From positions 111,758 to 175,757 of IMG/VR virus record IMGVR_UViG_3300042379_000363: 64,000 nucleotides of DNA. One strand, 5' to 3'. The position numbers and the translations under genes are program-made. Origin of the DNA: a virus. Under the pieces are notes generated by a model that worked only from the letters and a program-made list of their open reading frames with translations, was not told the DNA's origin and did not search any database. Positions 52,244 to 59,295 of the stretch are shown piece after piece (the first letter of the stretch is position 1; every line of letters starts with the position of its first letter).

Positions 52244-53013
52244 TATTTATCTTCAGGTAATTTTGTATCTTTAATAAACTTCTTGTGTGAATCCTTATAT
52301 GATTTTTGAGTTTCATCATTCACATCTTTGGTATATTGCCAATTCCAATACAAGTCATTGTTTGGTTTGAATCCATAAAACTTATGAACTTCTTTCTGTG
52401 TTTCAGTTACGTTCTCACCATTCCAATTCTGTCCAACACAAATGAATCCTGTCTCAATATCTTTAACAAGATTTGATTCCCCCAATGTTGCGTGTCTGTT
52501 CTCAATCCAAGTCAATCGCTCAATTAAATTCTGATAGAACATATTGGTTTGTCCCCATCTAATTGAACTAAAGAATACAACAGCATCTGACTCAAATAAC
52601 TCTTTGGATATCTTCCATAACTCATCCTTTGGATTGTTATAACTTGCCCAACATCTATGGTCTCCGGATGGATTCTTTTTCTTATCTTTGAGCATAGATT
52701 TAAGTAATCCACAACTGTTCCCGTCTTTTCTTGATACATTCCCCTCACAAGGAACAATGTTAAGTTCGGAAACATCAATTAACACTGAGTCTTTTAACTC
52801 ATCGTTAAGATACATTGCAATCATCTTTGATTTTGGTATGTCAAGGTTTTTTTCATCCCAATTATATCTATTGGAACAACTTAAGATTAAAACTTTCTTT
52901 TTCTTTTTAAGAATGTCTAATGTTTTTTTGATTGATTTCCACGCATCTGATTGGACCATCTCCTCAGAAATCATCATTTGTCTTATTCTTTGTATATCTT
53001 CGTGTAAGTTCAT
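52243..53013 (-). CDS. Leader-bearing flavodoxin-fold NAD(P)H oxidoreductase
   Basis: A 256-residue protein (MNLHEDIQRIRQMMISEEMV) with leader site I-S-E. After it: K-V-L-I-L-S-C-S-N-R (phosphate loop region), K-S-K-M-I-A-M-Y-L-N-D, C-G near 105, A-V-V-F-F-S-S-I-R-W-G-Q and G-F-I-C-V-G-Q-N-W, the order of NADPH-dependent FMN reductase/flavodoxin-like proteins. A packaged redox enzyme is unusual. TATATTTAT is 4 nt before the ATG. Confidence 0.75.
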   Translation of the reverse strand: MNLHEDIQRIRQMMISEEMVQSDAWKSIKKTLDILKKKKKVLILSCSNRYNWDEKNLDIPKSKMIAMYLNDELKDSVLIDVSELNIVPCEGNVSRKDGNSCGLLKSMLKDKKKNPSGDHRCWASYNNPKDELWKISKELFESDAVVFFSSIRWGQTNMFYQNLIERLTWIENRHATLGESNLVKDIETGFICVGQNWNGENVTETQKEVHKFYGFKPNNDLYWNWQYTKDVNDETQKSYKDSHKKFIKDTKLPEDK

Positions 53014-53017
53014 AACT

Positions 53018-53026
53018 ATAAATATA
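53018..53026 (-). promoter_or_regulatory. TATATTTAT start-proximal motif
   Basis: Sense-strand TATATTTAT ends 4 nt before ATG 53013, right after a terminator. Confidence 0.45.
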
Positions 53027-53032
53027 AAAAAA

Positions 53033-53052
53033 AGGGAAAAATTACTTTCCCT
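53033..53052 (-). terminator. Intrinsic terminator
   Basis: Stem AGGGAAA/TTTCCCT with 6-nt loop and T-run, downstream of the gene at 53062. Confidence 0.75.
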
Positions 53053-53061
53053 CGTTTAATT

Positions 53062-53343
53062 TTATCTCCCCTCGTATTGCCATAGAACGGCATTACAATA
53101 ACTATGGACGGCACCTTCAGTCATATTAGTCTTATGACAATGTTGAAGATGGATTGGGTGGTCTAAAAATCCCGGAGGAAATAAACCCCAAGTAATTGGT
53201 TTTTTTGTTATTCTTTCGGGTGCGCCTTCATATAATGTTTCACCACAATACATACAAAGATTATTCTGTTCCTTGATATATTGTAGTCTAACTTCCCTCC
53301 TTTGTGGTTGGGTTAATTTTGTGTAGTCAGCAGGTAATATCAT
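53062..53343 (-). CDS. HNH endonuclease-like protein
   Basis: ATG 53343 (MILPADYTKLTQPQRREVRL) starts immediately after the upstream gene stop. The 93-residue protein has C-M-Y-C-G-E near residue 30 and H-L-Q-H-C-H-K-T-N-M-T-E-G-A-V-H-S-Y-C-N near 68, the zinc and catalytic pattern of small HNH proteins of phages. It would cut DNA, perhaps during packaging or mobility. Confidence 0.8.
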   Translation of the reverse strand: MILPADYTKLTQPQRREVRLQYIKEQNNLCMYCGETLYEGAPERITKKPITWGLFPPGFLDHPIHLQHCHKTNMTEGAVHSYCNAVLWQYEGR

Positions 53344-53591
53344 TATTGTATTTCTATCCACGCCGCCGCGGTTTGTGTTCCCGACTCCACCTCGGTCATA
53401 CCTTTATCTGTTTGAATGTAACAATCATTCTGTGATGTTAACTCATCAAACTTCTTATCTGACACCTTTAATACTATGATATCACTATCAACCGGTGTTA
53501 TTCCCAAATTCTTAACTGCGTGAGCAATCTGTGCCGCCACTTTACCCTCACTCATCTTTAAGTTTTTCTTATATATCGCTTTAATTCTCAT
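53343..53591 (-). CDS. Pth2-type peptidyl-tRNA hydrolase
   Basis: An 82-residue protein with K-M-S-E-G-K-V-A-A-Q-I-A-H-A near residue 12 and Q-T-D-K-G-M-T-E-V-E-S-G-T-Q-T near 58, the two signature segments of Pth2 (archaeal/eukaryotic type). It is shorter than the about 115 residues of typical Pth2, because the central helix region is cut. Its job would be release of peptides from tRNA, or RNA binding. Phage examples are rare. Confidence 0.8.
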   Translation of the reverse strand: MRIKAIYKKNLKMSEGKVAAQIAHAVKNLGITPVDSDIIVLKVSDKKFDELTSQNDCYIQTDKGMTEVESGTQTAAAWIEIQ

Positions 53592-53641
53592 ACAACAATA
53601 ATAATCATTGAAAGTTATTTTGTCAAATAAAAATATAATTG

Positions 53642-53649
53642 TATCTTTG
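53642..53649 (+). promoter_or_regulatory. TATCTTTG promoter element
   Basis: TATCTTTG lies 19 nt before ATG 53669. Confidence 0.6.
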
Positions 53650-53668
53650 TAATCTAAATGATATTATT

Positions 53669-53917
53669 ATGAACACTACCGAACTATACATCAGCCCTAA
53701 CTTCGATAAAAACGAAAGATTACAAAAGGATGGACACACCGAGAGATGTGTTTGTTGTAACAAACCTATGAAACCGGAACAAGTAAAGTTTATGGTTCAT
53801 ATGACTACTGATTGGCTTGCTGTTGACTGTGAAGATGTTTCTAATAGTCAAGGTATGTTCCCAATCGGAACTGAGTGTAAAAAGAATATGTCTAAAGAAT
53901 TTATCTTCAAAGTGTAA
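53669..53917 (+). CDS. Small zinc-binding-like protein
   Basis: ATG 53669 (MNTTELYISPNFDKNERLQK) gives 82 residues with C-V-C-C-N-K-P-M near residue 28, D-C-E-D and E-C-K-K-N later, consistent with a metal-binding mini-protein. Related small phage proteins exist in my memory without a function. It is coupled to the next gene by TAATG. Confidence 0.6.
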   Translation: MNTTELYISPNFDKNERLQKDGHTERCVCCNKPMKPEQVKFMVHMTTDWLAVDCEDVSNSQGMFPIGTECKKNMSKEFIFKV

Positions 53918-54318
53918 TGTTGGACCAACTTAAAATAATAGACAAATACATTAGTGTATTCTATCCTAAAATTAACGAGATAACCTCGTTGGAAGAAGTA
54001 TTGGTTGTCAGTATGAATGGTTATTTTTTATTTTCTTATGGGAAACAATCAATTATCGGAATTAAACGACGTAAGAAAAAAATATTTGGGACCGGTCAGA
54101 ATGTAACATATATAAATGATGGTTATACTGTCAAAGGTATTTACGGATTCTCAAACCTACTTGCACCTATGTTATCTTTACCTTCTGACAAATTTAATAT
54201 TGTTATGATGGAATGGATTAAAAATAAACACCCCGAGATTGATAGTGTTATAAAACTATATGATTTTTGTATGGATAACAATAAAAGTTATAACGATGTT
54301 AAACATTTATTGGAATAA
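53917..54318 (+). CDS. Hypothetical protein
   Basis: A 133-residue protein (MLDQLKIIDKYISVFYPKIN) with beta-strand core and a M-M-E-W-I-K-N-K-H-P-E-I segment near 98 that resembles the family W-x-x tail in position. It has no leader. Function is unknown. Confidence 0.55.
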   Translation: MLDQLKIIDKYISVFYPKINEITSLEEVLVVSMNGYFLFSYGKQSIIGIKRRKKKIFGTGQNVTYINDGYTVKGIYGFSNLLAPMLSLPSDKFNIVMMEWIKNKHPEIDSVIKLYDFCMDNNKSYNDVKHLLE

Positions 54319-54323
54319 TTTCA

Positions 54324-54731
54324 TTAGTAACTTACTAAACTCGCAGCCGTTAGTTCTCTAACACCATAGTCCGGGAAATGTTTTTTGAAGAAGTCCTGAA
54401 GTCCGTATTTAAAATGTCTTGATAAATAACCGTATGGTATATAACCTTCCAAATTTTCTTGTAAGGAATAATCATACCATAATCTTTCATTTATTTTATC
54501 ATATTTAATTAGATTTTTGTCAAGGTTTTTCCCATTAAGCAAAACTATTATTTTACCATTGTTAATTTCTGCCTTTGAATCTATTTCCATCTCTAAAAGT
54601 TTAATTATAGTTTTTTTCCATTTTGGATATTCTTCCTCATACTCTTGGTCAGAACGAGCTCTTGAGACATAAGCGTCCTTACCTTCAGTCATTATTTGTT
54701 TAATTCTATATACGTTTTCCTGTATGTCCAT
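54324..54731 (-). CDS. Leader-bearing hypothetical protein
   Basis: A 135-residue protein (MDIQENVYRIKQIMTEGKDA) whose leader resembles MNLNENIHRI but ends M-T-E rather than I-x-E. The rest is basic and helical with a G-L-Q-D-F-F-K-K-H-F-P-D-Y-G-V-R tail. GATATTTAT ends 4 nt before the ATG. Function is unknown. Confidence 0.6.
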   Translation of the reverse strand: MDIQENVYRIKQIMTEGKDAYVSRARSDQEYEEEYPKWKKTIIKLLEMEIDSKAEINNGKIIVLLNGKNLDKNLIKYDKINERLWYDYSLQENLEGYIPYGYLSRHFKYGLQDFFKKHFPDYGVRELTAASLVSY

Positions 54732-54735
54732 AGTG

Positions 54736-54744
54736 ATAAATATC
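54736..54744 (-). promoter_or_regulatory. GATATTTAT start-proximal motif
   Basis: Sense-strand GATATTTAT ends 4 nt before ATG 54731. Confidence 0.5.
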
Positions 54745-54767
54745 TTGTGAGAACAAAAAATATGTTG

Positions 54768-54775
54768 TATCTTTG
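54768..54775 (+). promoter_or_regulatory. TATCTTTG promoter element, leaderless spacing
   Basis: TATCTTTG ends 4 nt before ATG 54780. Confidence 0.6.
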
Positions 54776-54779
54776 AAAT

Positions 54780-55058
54780 ATGAAACTACTTAAATACTTA
54801 ATCATTCGTCTAACCACTAAGGGGTCCGATAATGCCATCAAGGTATATAATACGTTATACCCTAACGTGACTCCTCCCGTTTATCAACCACAAGTTGTTA
54901 AACAGTCTATTAATGTTCCAAACTCCCCTTTCAAACCTATGGATAAAAAACAGGAGATGGTTGAGTCGTTGGAGTATCTTAATTCTAAGTCAGTGAAATC
55001 AAAAAAAGATAAGGAATCTATCTCTATGTTGGAGGCTGTGTTAAAGAATATGAAGTAA
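54780..55058 (+). CDS. Small hypothetical protein
   Basis: A 92-residue basic protein (MKLLKYLIIRLTTKGSDNAI) with a Pro-rich centre and a helical lysine-rich end. It is expressed from a leaderless-type promoter. Function is unknown. Confidence 0.55.
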   Translation: MKLLKYLIIRLTTKGSDNAIKVYNTLYPNVTPPVYQPQVVKQSINVPNSPFKPMDKKQEMVESLEYLNSKSVKSKKDKESISMLEAVLKNMK

Positions 55059-55121
55059 TATTCTGTTTGCGTTCCACTACACATTGTGTGGAGTTATACA
55101 AATGAAATATATTTGTTGATT

Positions 55122-55179
55122 ACACTTTTACGTAGGAATAAATGTAATTGGCAACACTTTTACGTAGGAATAAATGTAA
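55122..55179. repeat. 26-bp tandem direct repeat (2 copies)
   Basis: ACACTTTTACGTAGGAATAAATGTAA occurs at 55122-55147 and 55154-55179, period 32, between convergent genes. It is unrelated in sequence to the pair at 49714 but identical in unit length. Confidence 0.75.
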
Positions 55180-55200
55180 ATGTCCGTTATTACGGACATT
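55179..55200. terminator. Bidirectional intrinsic terminator
   Basis: Perfect stem AATGTCCGT/ACGGACATT with 4-nt loop, adjoining the second repeat. Confidence 0.7.
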
Positions 55201-55230
55201 ATTATTGTTTTTGTTCAGAATAAAAGACAT

Positions 55231-55560
55231 TTAATAATAGTCACCAATTAAATTAATCTCCTCCGGTTCTATTCTTAATCTATTTTTAACCCACCAATGA
55301 ATAACTCTTTCAAGTTCTTCTCCACTGAATGAGAACAATCTTAGTGGTTCCCACATAACTTTATTAACTTCCAATAAATCGTATTTTTCGGACCACCACA
55401 TAAAAATGTCATCGCTGTTATCTCTGAATATTATTTGTTGGTTACTAAATACGGAATCCTTATTTAAATCAATGTCCTCACGAGTCAATCCATTCAAAAT
55501 ATCGTCTAATATCTTGTAGGCTAATTGGTATCTTTTATTTTCTGTGATTAATATTTTCAT
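55231..55560 (-). CDS. Leader-bearing small protein, W-F/Y-tail family
   Basis: A 109-residue protein (MKILITENKRYQLAYKILDD) with F-R-D-N-S-D-D-I-F-M-W-W near the middle and a tail L-E-R-V-I-H-W-W-V-K-N-R-L-R-I-E-P-E-E-I. Member of the expanded family. It is last in the operon at 55231-57686. Confidence 0.7.
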   Translation of the reverse strand: MKILITENKRYQLAYKILDDILNGLTREDIDLNKDSVFSNQQIIFRDNSDDIFMWWSEKYDLLEVNKVMWEPLRLFSFSGEELERVIHWWVKNRLRIEPEEINLIGDYY

Positions 55561-55886
55561 AACTCATTATCTATCCAAATCCAAGAATATCTAACTATTT
55601 TATCAGTTAATTCCTCATAACATATTCCTATCATTTCCTTTAGTTCTTCTTCAGATGAAACAAACATTCTTAAACTAATAAAGTAATCCGGATATATAAT
55701 TAATTGACGATTACTTGGTCTATATACCAACCCTGTAACCGCATTATCATCATATACCTCATCAAAGTATATGTAGATAATGTTCTCGGTATGTCCGGCT
55801 CTTGTTGGAGTTAATTTATTAAACAGGTTTTTAAACTCCTCTCTAAATAACATATCTCTTTTATTTTCTGTGATTACTATTCTCAT
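55557..55886 (-). CDS. Leader-bearing small protein
   Basis: A 109-residue protein (MRIVITENKRDMLFREEFKN) with T-E-N-I-I-Y-I-Y-F-D-E and a Y-P-D-Y-F-I-S-L-R-M-F-V-S segment comparable to the M-F region in its paralogues. It overlaps the next gene by 4 nt. Confidence 0.65.
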   Translation of the reverse strand: MRIVITENKRDMLFREEFKNLFNKLTPTRAGHTENIIYIYFDEVYDDNAVTGLVYRPSNRQLIIYPDYFISLRMFVSSEEELKEMIGICYEELTDKIVRYSWIWIDNEL

Positions 55887-55888
55887 AC

Positions 55889-56188
55889 TTACAACATTTT
55901 ATACTCAATACCCCAATGTGAACCTGACATATCAATATCCAAACCAAACATACGATTAATATCAGCTCTAATTTCTCTTAATGTTCGTGTTGGACTATTC
56001 TGCATCTCACCTCCTCTAAACCCAACATTAATGATGTTTCTTTGAATTGTTCTTCTCTCACTTTTATTACCACTAGCCAAGTAAACATCCTTTGTTGTAA
56101 ATGTCACGTTTTTAACTACAGGATAACCATTGAGGATATAGTTCTCAATTAAATTATTATACTTACTTTCCTTTATTAATACTTTCAT
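55889..56188 (-). CDS. Leader-bearing small protein
   Basis: A 99-residue protein (MKVLIKESKYNNLIENYILN) with leader site I-K-E, a basic centre and L-R-E-I-R-A-D-I-N-R-M-F-G-L-D-I-D, matching the M-F-G segment of the family. Its start is 1 nt from the next gene stop. Confidence 0.65.
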   Translation of the reverse strand: MKVLIKESKYNNLIENYILNGYPVVKNVTFTTKDVYLASGNKSERRTIQRNIINVGFRGGEMQNSPTRTLREIRADINRMFGLDIDMSGSHWGIEYKML

Positions 56189-56568
56189 TATATGAAATTT
56201 GTTGTTAATTGAGTAACCTCTAACCCTGTATTATCTTCAAACCATTTCTTGAATATTGGTTTCCATATGTCACCAAAAGTAGAATCCAATCTTTGAGTTA
56301 TAAGGGGGTATATTGACAGTAAAGGACATTTATAATTATGTAGATGACCATAACCCGCAAAGAACTCATCTTCCGGACCGGCGTTTGCATTACAACCATA
56401 ATAAATATAAGATTCTCGGTCATCAACAAAGAAAAGAACATCACCATATTGTTTAACATCTTTTTGATAAACATCAGGATTTGCCCACCCATAATCAGGG
56501 TAATACGAATCATTTAAGTAATCAATGATTAAACTTTCTAATCTGCTCTCAGTTATTAATACTTTCAT
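56188..56568 (-). CDS. Leader-bearing small protein, W-F/Y-tail family
   Basis: A 126-residue protein (MKVLITESRLESLIIDYLND) similar in layout to the gene at 30551, with Y-P-D-Y-G-W-A-N-P-D, V-L-F-F-V-D-D-R-E-S-Y-I-Y-Y-G and a tail W-K-P-I-F-K-K-W-F-E-D-N-T-G-L-E-V. Function is unknown. Confidence 0.7.
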   Translation of the reverse strand: MKVLITESRLESLIIDYLNDSYYPDYGWANPDVYQKDVKQYGDVLFFVDDRESYIYYGCNANAGPEDEFFAGYGHLHNYKCPLLSIYPLITQRLDSTFGDIWKPIFKKWFEDNTGLEVTQLTTNFI

Positions 56569-57161
56569 TACTTATTTAATTGGATATTATAAACACTTCG
56601 GTATTTTCTTTCTAACTCATCATCAGGTAGTTTTTCCAATTCACTAAGTTTATATAATGTATTTGTATCAATATAATCAATCATATATTCTCTACTTAGG
56701 TTTGAAGTATTAATCATTTTATAACATTTATGGTCACTATCCGTTTCGTGAGTCTCATCAATCTCCAATTCCGGGTGTCCGGTTTCTTGACCAAACTTGG
56801 TAGCGTATTTCTCATCATACCATTCGGTAATTACATTAAGTAAATAGGGTTTTCTAACCTGTAACATTTGAGATAAAAAATCAATTTCTTCTTTATTAAC
56901 ATATAAATCACCACCAAAAAACTTTTCTTCATCACTATCTTCACTACTGAAAAAGTATCTTGCCTGCATAATAATTTTATCACCTTTACACCACTCCTCA
57001 TTAAAGTTTCCATAATTCTCTTCAGGTGGGACAACAACTCTATTTGTTTCGGATATTAAAGACTCCATCTGTTTAATAATAAGACGCTCAAAACTTTGAT
57101 TAGATTTTGTAAATCTCTTCTGAACTTCCTCTCGTAATATTTTTTTAATTAACTCTTTCAT
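56568..57161 (-). CDS. Leader-bearing hypothetical protein
   Basis: A 197-residue protein (MKELIKKILREEVQKRFTKS) with leader site L-R-E. The centre is acidic, with W-C-K-G-D-K-I-I-M-Q-A-R-Y-F-F-S and K-C-Y-K-M-I-N-T near 140, and ends S-V-Y-N-I-Q-L-N-K. Function is unknown. Confidence 0.65.
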   Translation of the reverse strand: MKELIKKILREEVQKRFTKSNQSFERLIIKQMESLISETNRVVVPPEENYGNFNEEWCKGDKIIMQARYFFSSEDSDEEKFFGGDLYVNKEEIDFLSQMLQVRKPYLLNVITEWYDEKYATKFGQETGHPELEIDETHETDSDHKCYKMINTSNLSREYMIDYIDTNTLYKLSELEKLPDDELERKYRSVYNIQLNK

Positions 57162-57162
57162 A

Positions 57163-57492
57163 TTAGTTTAACACTGATTTATTTACGTGATGAATATATT
57201 GAACCGGTAATTCAAAAAACTCTGAGAACCATTCACCAATAACATCTTTAAGTTGTTTTGGTGTGTAACTAAGTAGATTAAGTGGACGAGTGACATCTTC
57301 ACAGATATATAAAATATTATCAGTATTACCGTAAATCATTATGATTCCTTCACCATTACGGTATTCGATTGTTTTGTGTTCCCCCCGTGAATCTGTCATA
57401 TAATTAACATCTTCATACATTCCGGAGAATTCCTCAGTTAATAACCGTTTGGCAATTCTATCTCTTTTATCTTCTTTAATCAATATCTTCAT
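57163..57492 (-). CDS. Leader-bearing small protein, W-F/Y-tail family
   Basis: A 109-residue protein (MKILIKEDKRDRIAKRLLTE) with two potential cleavage sites (I-K-E and L-T-E), I-E-Y-R-N-G-E-G-I-I-M-I-Y-G and a tail V-I-G-E-W-F-S-E-F-F-E-L-P-V-Q-Y-I. Function is unknown. Confidence 0.7.
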   Translation of the reverse strand: MKILIKEDKRDRIAKRLLTEEFSGMYEDVNYMTDSRGEHKTIEYRNGEGIIMIYGNTDNILYICEDVTRPLNLLSYTPKQLKDVIGEWFSEFFELPVQYIHHVNKSVLN

Positions 57493-57686
57493 TATTCTAT
57501 GATTCTAAAACGTAACAATGGTTTACCGTTTATTGTAATATCCCCCTTTTCATTCTTGTCGATTGTCTTCACAACAACCTTCTTGTTCTTAAATTTTCCA
57601 CCCATAATGGTATCACCTACCTTAATGTTAAGTTTAATCATCTCGTTGATGGTTTCATATTGTGACTCTGTTATAATTAACTTCAT
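57492..57686 (-). CDS. Leader-bearing mini-protein (64 aa)
   Basis: ATG 57686 (MKLIITESQYETINEMIKLN) is preferred; the in-frame ATG 5 codons upstream is part of the GATATTTAT motif itself. After the leader come K-V-G-D-T-I-M-G-G-K-F-K-N-K-K and I-T-I-N-G-K-P-L-L-R-F-R-I, a small beta domain that begins the leader-bearing operon 57686-55231. Confidence 0.7.
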   Translation of the reverse strand: MKLIITESQYETINEMIKLNIKVGDTIMGGKFKNKKVVVKTIDKNEKGDITINGKPLLRFRIIE

Positions 57687-57690
57687 AACA

Positions 57691-57699
57691 ATAAATATC
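57691..57699 (-). promoter_or_regulatory. GATATTTAT start-proximal motif
   Basis: Sense-strand GATATTTAT ends 4 nt before ATG 57686, with a terminator just upstream. Confidence 0.5.
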
Positions 57700-57710
57700 A
57701 TATAAATTAA

Positions 57711-57734
57711 AAACCCCCAATCATTGTGGGGGTT
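57711..57734 (-). terminator. Intrinsic terminator
   Basis: Stem AACCCCCACAATG/CATTGGGGGTT-type (AAACCCCCAAT with ATTGTGGGGGTT) followed by TTTTTAATT on the sense strand, between the genes at 57739 and 57686. Confidence 0.75.
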
Positions 57735-57738
57735 ATTA

Positions 57739-57939
57739 TTATCTTATCTCAATTTCGGTGTATTCATCATCGGCACCATCATATTCTTCCTTTGTGGATT
57801 TGATTAAAACGTATCCATTATCTGCAACATAATCTAACACCGCCACTTCATTCTCTGTGTCAATCTCCATAGCAATATACCCTACAAGTTCACCATCCGG
57901 AGTCTCTATCTTTGCGTAGTTAAACTTAGTCATTTTCAT
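57739..57939 (-). CDS. Small hypothetical protein
   Basis: A 66-residue acidic beta-rich protein (MKMTKFNYAKIETPDGELVG). It overlaps the upstream gene by 14 nt and ends just before a terminator. Function is unknown. Confidence 0.55.
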   Translation of the reverse strand: MKMTKFNYAKIETPDGELVGYIAMEIDTENEVAVLDYVADNGYVLIKSTKEEYDGADDEYTEIEIR

Positions 57940-58135
57940 ATTCCTTTACTTCATTCACAACAAAGAAGTTATGACCAAAATATTCCCAATCCGGATTGTC
58001 TCCAAACCCCATATCTTCCATCATATACTCAATATCTCTATTTAACATAGACTTAAAAACCTCATCAGACATCTTTGACTGAATTAATTTAATTGCTTCT
58101 TCACGACTAATATCAATTGTTGATTTCCACCCCAT
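57926..58135 (-). CDS. Small hypothetical protein
   Basis: A 69-residue protein (MGWKSTIDISREEAIKLIQS) with a helix and G-F-G-D-N-P-D-W-E-Y-F-G-H-N-F. Small proteins with a M-G-W-K-S-T start are known to me from other phages. Function is unknown. Confidence 0.6.
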   Translation of the reverse strand: MGWKSTIDISREEAIKLIQSKMSDEVFKSMLNRDIEYMMEDMGFGDNPDWEYFGHNFFVVNEVKEYEND

Positions 58136-58139
58136 AATA

Positions 58140-58475
58140 CTATAATACTTCAGTTAGTATTCTCCAACTCTTTAACATATTACCATCAAAGGTTACCTCA
58201 ACCGGTTTTCCTTTTAATTGGTCAACTGAGTTAACCTTAGCGTCTTTTAGTAACGATGAAACATATCTCATAATTTCAGCATACCAACCGTCTCTATCTT
58301 CTTCTGTCCATTTGCTATGTTCGGACCACTTTATTTGCTCCGCATCCCAATTGGCTCTTGAATCTCCAACACCCCAACTTCCATTACCTAATGTAACGTG
58401 AAGACCAATCATTGCTCCCTGATAACCACCAAGACCAAAACTTATTGACTCAATCTTTCCTAATTTCTTTTCCAT
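58140..58475 (-). CDS. Hypothetical protein
   Basis: A 111-residue protein (MEKKLGKIESISFGLGGYQG) with a glycine-rich N-terminal strand (FGLGGYQGAMIGLHVTLGNG), a D-A-E-Q-I-K-W-S-E-H-S-K-W helix and a beta-rich end (KPVEVTFDGNMLKSWRILTE). The pattern is common in phages. Function is unknown. Confidence 0.6.
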   Translation of the reverse strand: MEKKLGKIESISFGLGGYQGAMIGLHVTLGNGSWGVGDSRANWDAEQIKWSEHSKWTEEDRDGWYAEIMRYVSSLLKDAKVNSVDQLKGKPVEVTFDGNMLKSWRILTEVL

Positions 58476-58477
58476 AA

Positions 58478-59086
58478 TTAATCTTTTAAACGCTCACCCG
58501 TTAATTTAAATTTAAATTGTGATAGGTTATTTGTTCCACTACCACCTTTAACACCTTTAACAAACTTTACCACCCCATTATTGTATAACTTATTTGGTGT
58601 GTCAAATGACTCCCCATTGAATACCAACATGCCTTTCGTTGTAAGGGTCACTTCATAGTCATTACCTAAATAAGTTCTAATTAATATTGTATCGTTACAT
58701 AATTTGTTTGCCAAATCAATTAATCTTGTATCAGGAGTAGATTCTAAAAATTCTTTTGATTCTTTAATCTCACTAATACTTGATACTACACCACCATAAG
58801 AAATCATAAAGTTAATAAAGTCACCGGTTAATGTATCTTCATCATCTCTAAACCACTCCCCAACTAACCTACGGCTATCCAATATGGAATGTAACATTTT
58901 TTCAACCTTATTCATATTATCAACCTTATAAACTTCAAGAACTCTATATCCAATCGGAGACTTAGTTCTATTGAGTTGATATTCTCTTGAAACCGGAACT
59001 TTAGAAAACCCTATTTTTTTATCCGGTAAAGCAACAGGTCTACCAATCACATCGTAATATTCCCCTAAATAAATGTATCCTTCCAT
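58478..59086 (-). CDS. GIY-YIG-family protein (T5orf172-like) with C-terminal RAMA-like domain
   Basis: A 202-residue protein. Residues 2-90 match the T5orf172/MUG113 type of GIY-YIG domain: G-Y-I-Y-L-G-E-Y, K-I-G-F-S-K-V, R-E-Y-Q-L-N-R-T-K and V-E-K-M-L-H-S-I-L with G-E-W-F-R. Residues 140-200 (V-T-L-T-T-K-G-M-L-V-F-N-G-E-S-F) look like a RAMA/DUF4357-type modification reader. Together this is a putative DNA endonuclease or repair enzyme. It is coupled to the gene at 59086 by 1 nt overlap. Confidence 0.7.
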   Translation of the reverse strand: MEGYIYLGEYYDVIGRPVALPDKKIGFSKVPVSREYQLNRTKSPIGYRVLEVYKVDNMNKVEKMLHSILDSRRLVGEWFRDDEDTLTGDFINFMISYGGVVSSISEIKESKEFLESTPDTRLIDLANKLCNDTILIRTYLGNDYEVTLTTKGMLVFNGESFDTPNKLYNNGVVKFVKGVKGGSGTNNLSQFKFKLTGERLKD

Positions 59087-59295
59087 TATTTCCCTCTGTT
59101 TTTACTTACAAAATCTATTAACTCATTTGCCAATCTTAACGCCTCATCATAAGACATATACAATCTTGCCGAACCCGGTTCTTCAACCTCAACAATATTT
59201 AAGACAATTGCGTTTTGTGTTTCATTTTGTGAGATGATTGCCTCTTGGTAACCACCATCCATCACTATTTTAGTTTCTACCCACATATTATTCAA
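59086..59295 (-). CDS. Small hypothetical protein
   Basis: A 69-residue protein (MNNMWVETKIVMDGGYQEAI) with a strand-rich core and a C-terminal helix (YDEALRLANELIDFVSKN). It couples to neighbours by 1 and 8 nt overlaps. Function is unknown. Confidence 0.55.
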   Translation of the reverse strand: MNNMWVETKIVMDGGYQEAIISQNETQNAIVLNIVEVEEPGSARLYMSYDEALRLANELIDFVSKNRGK

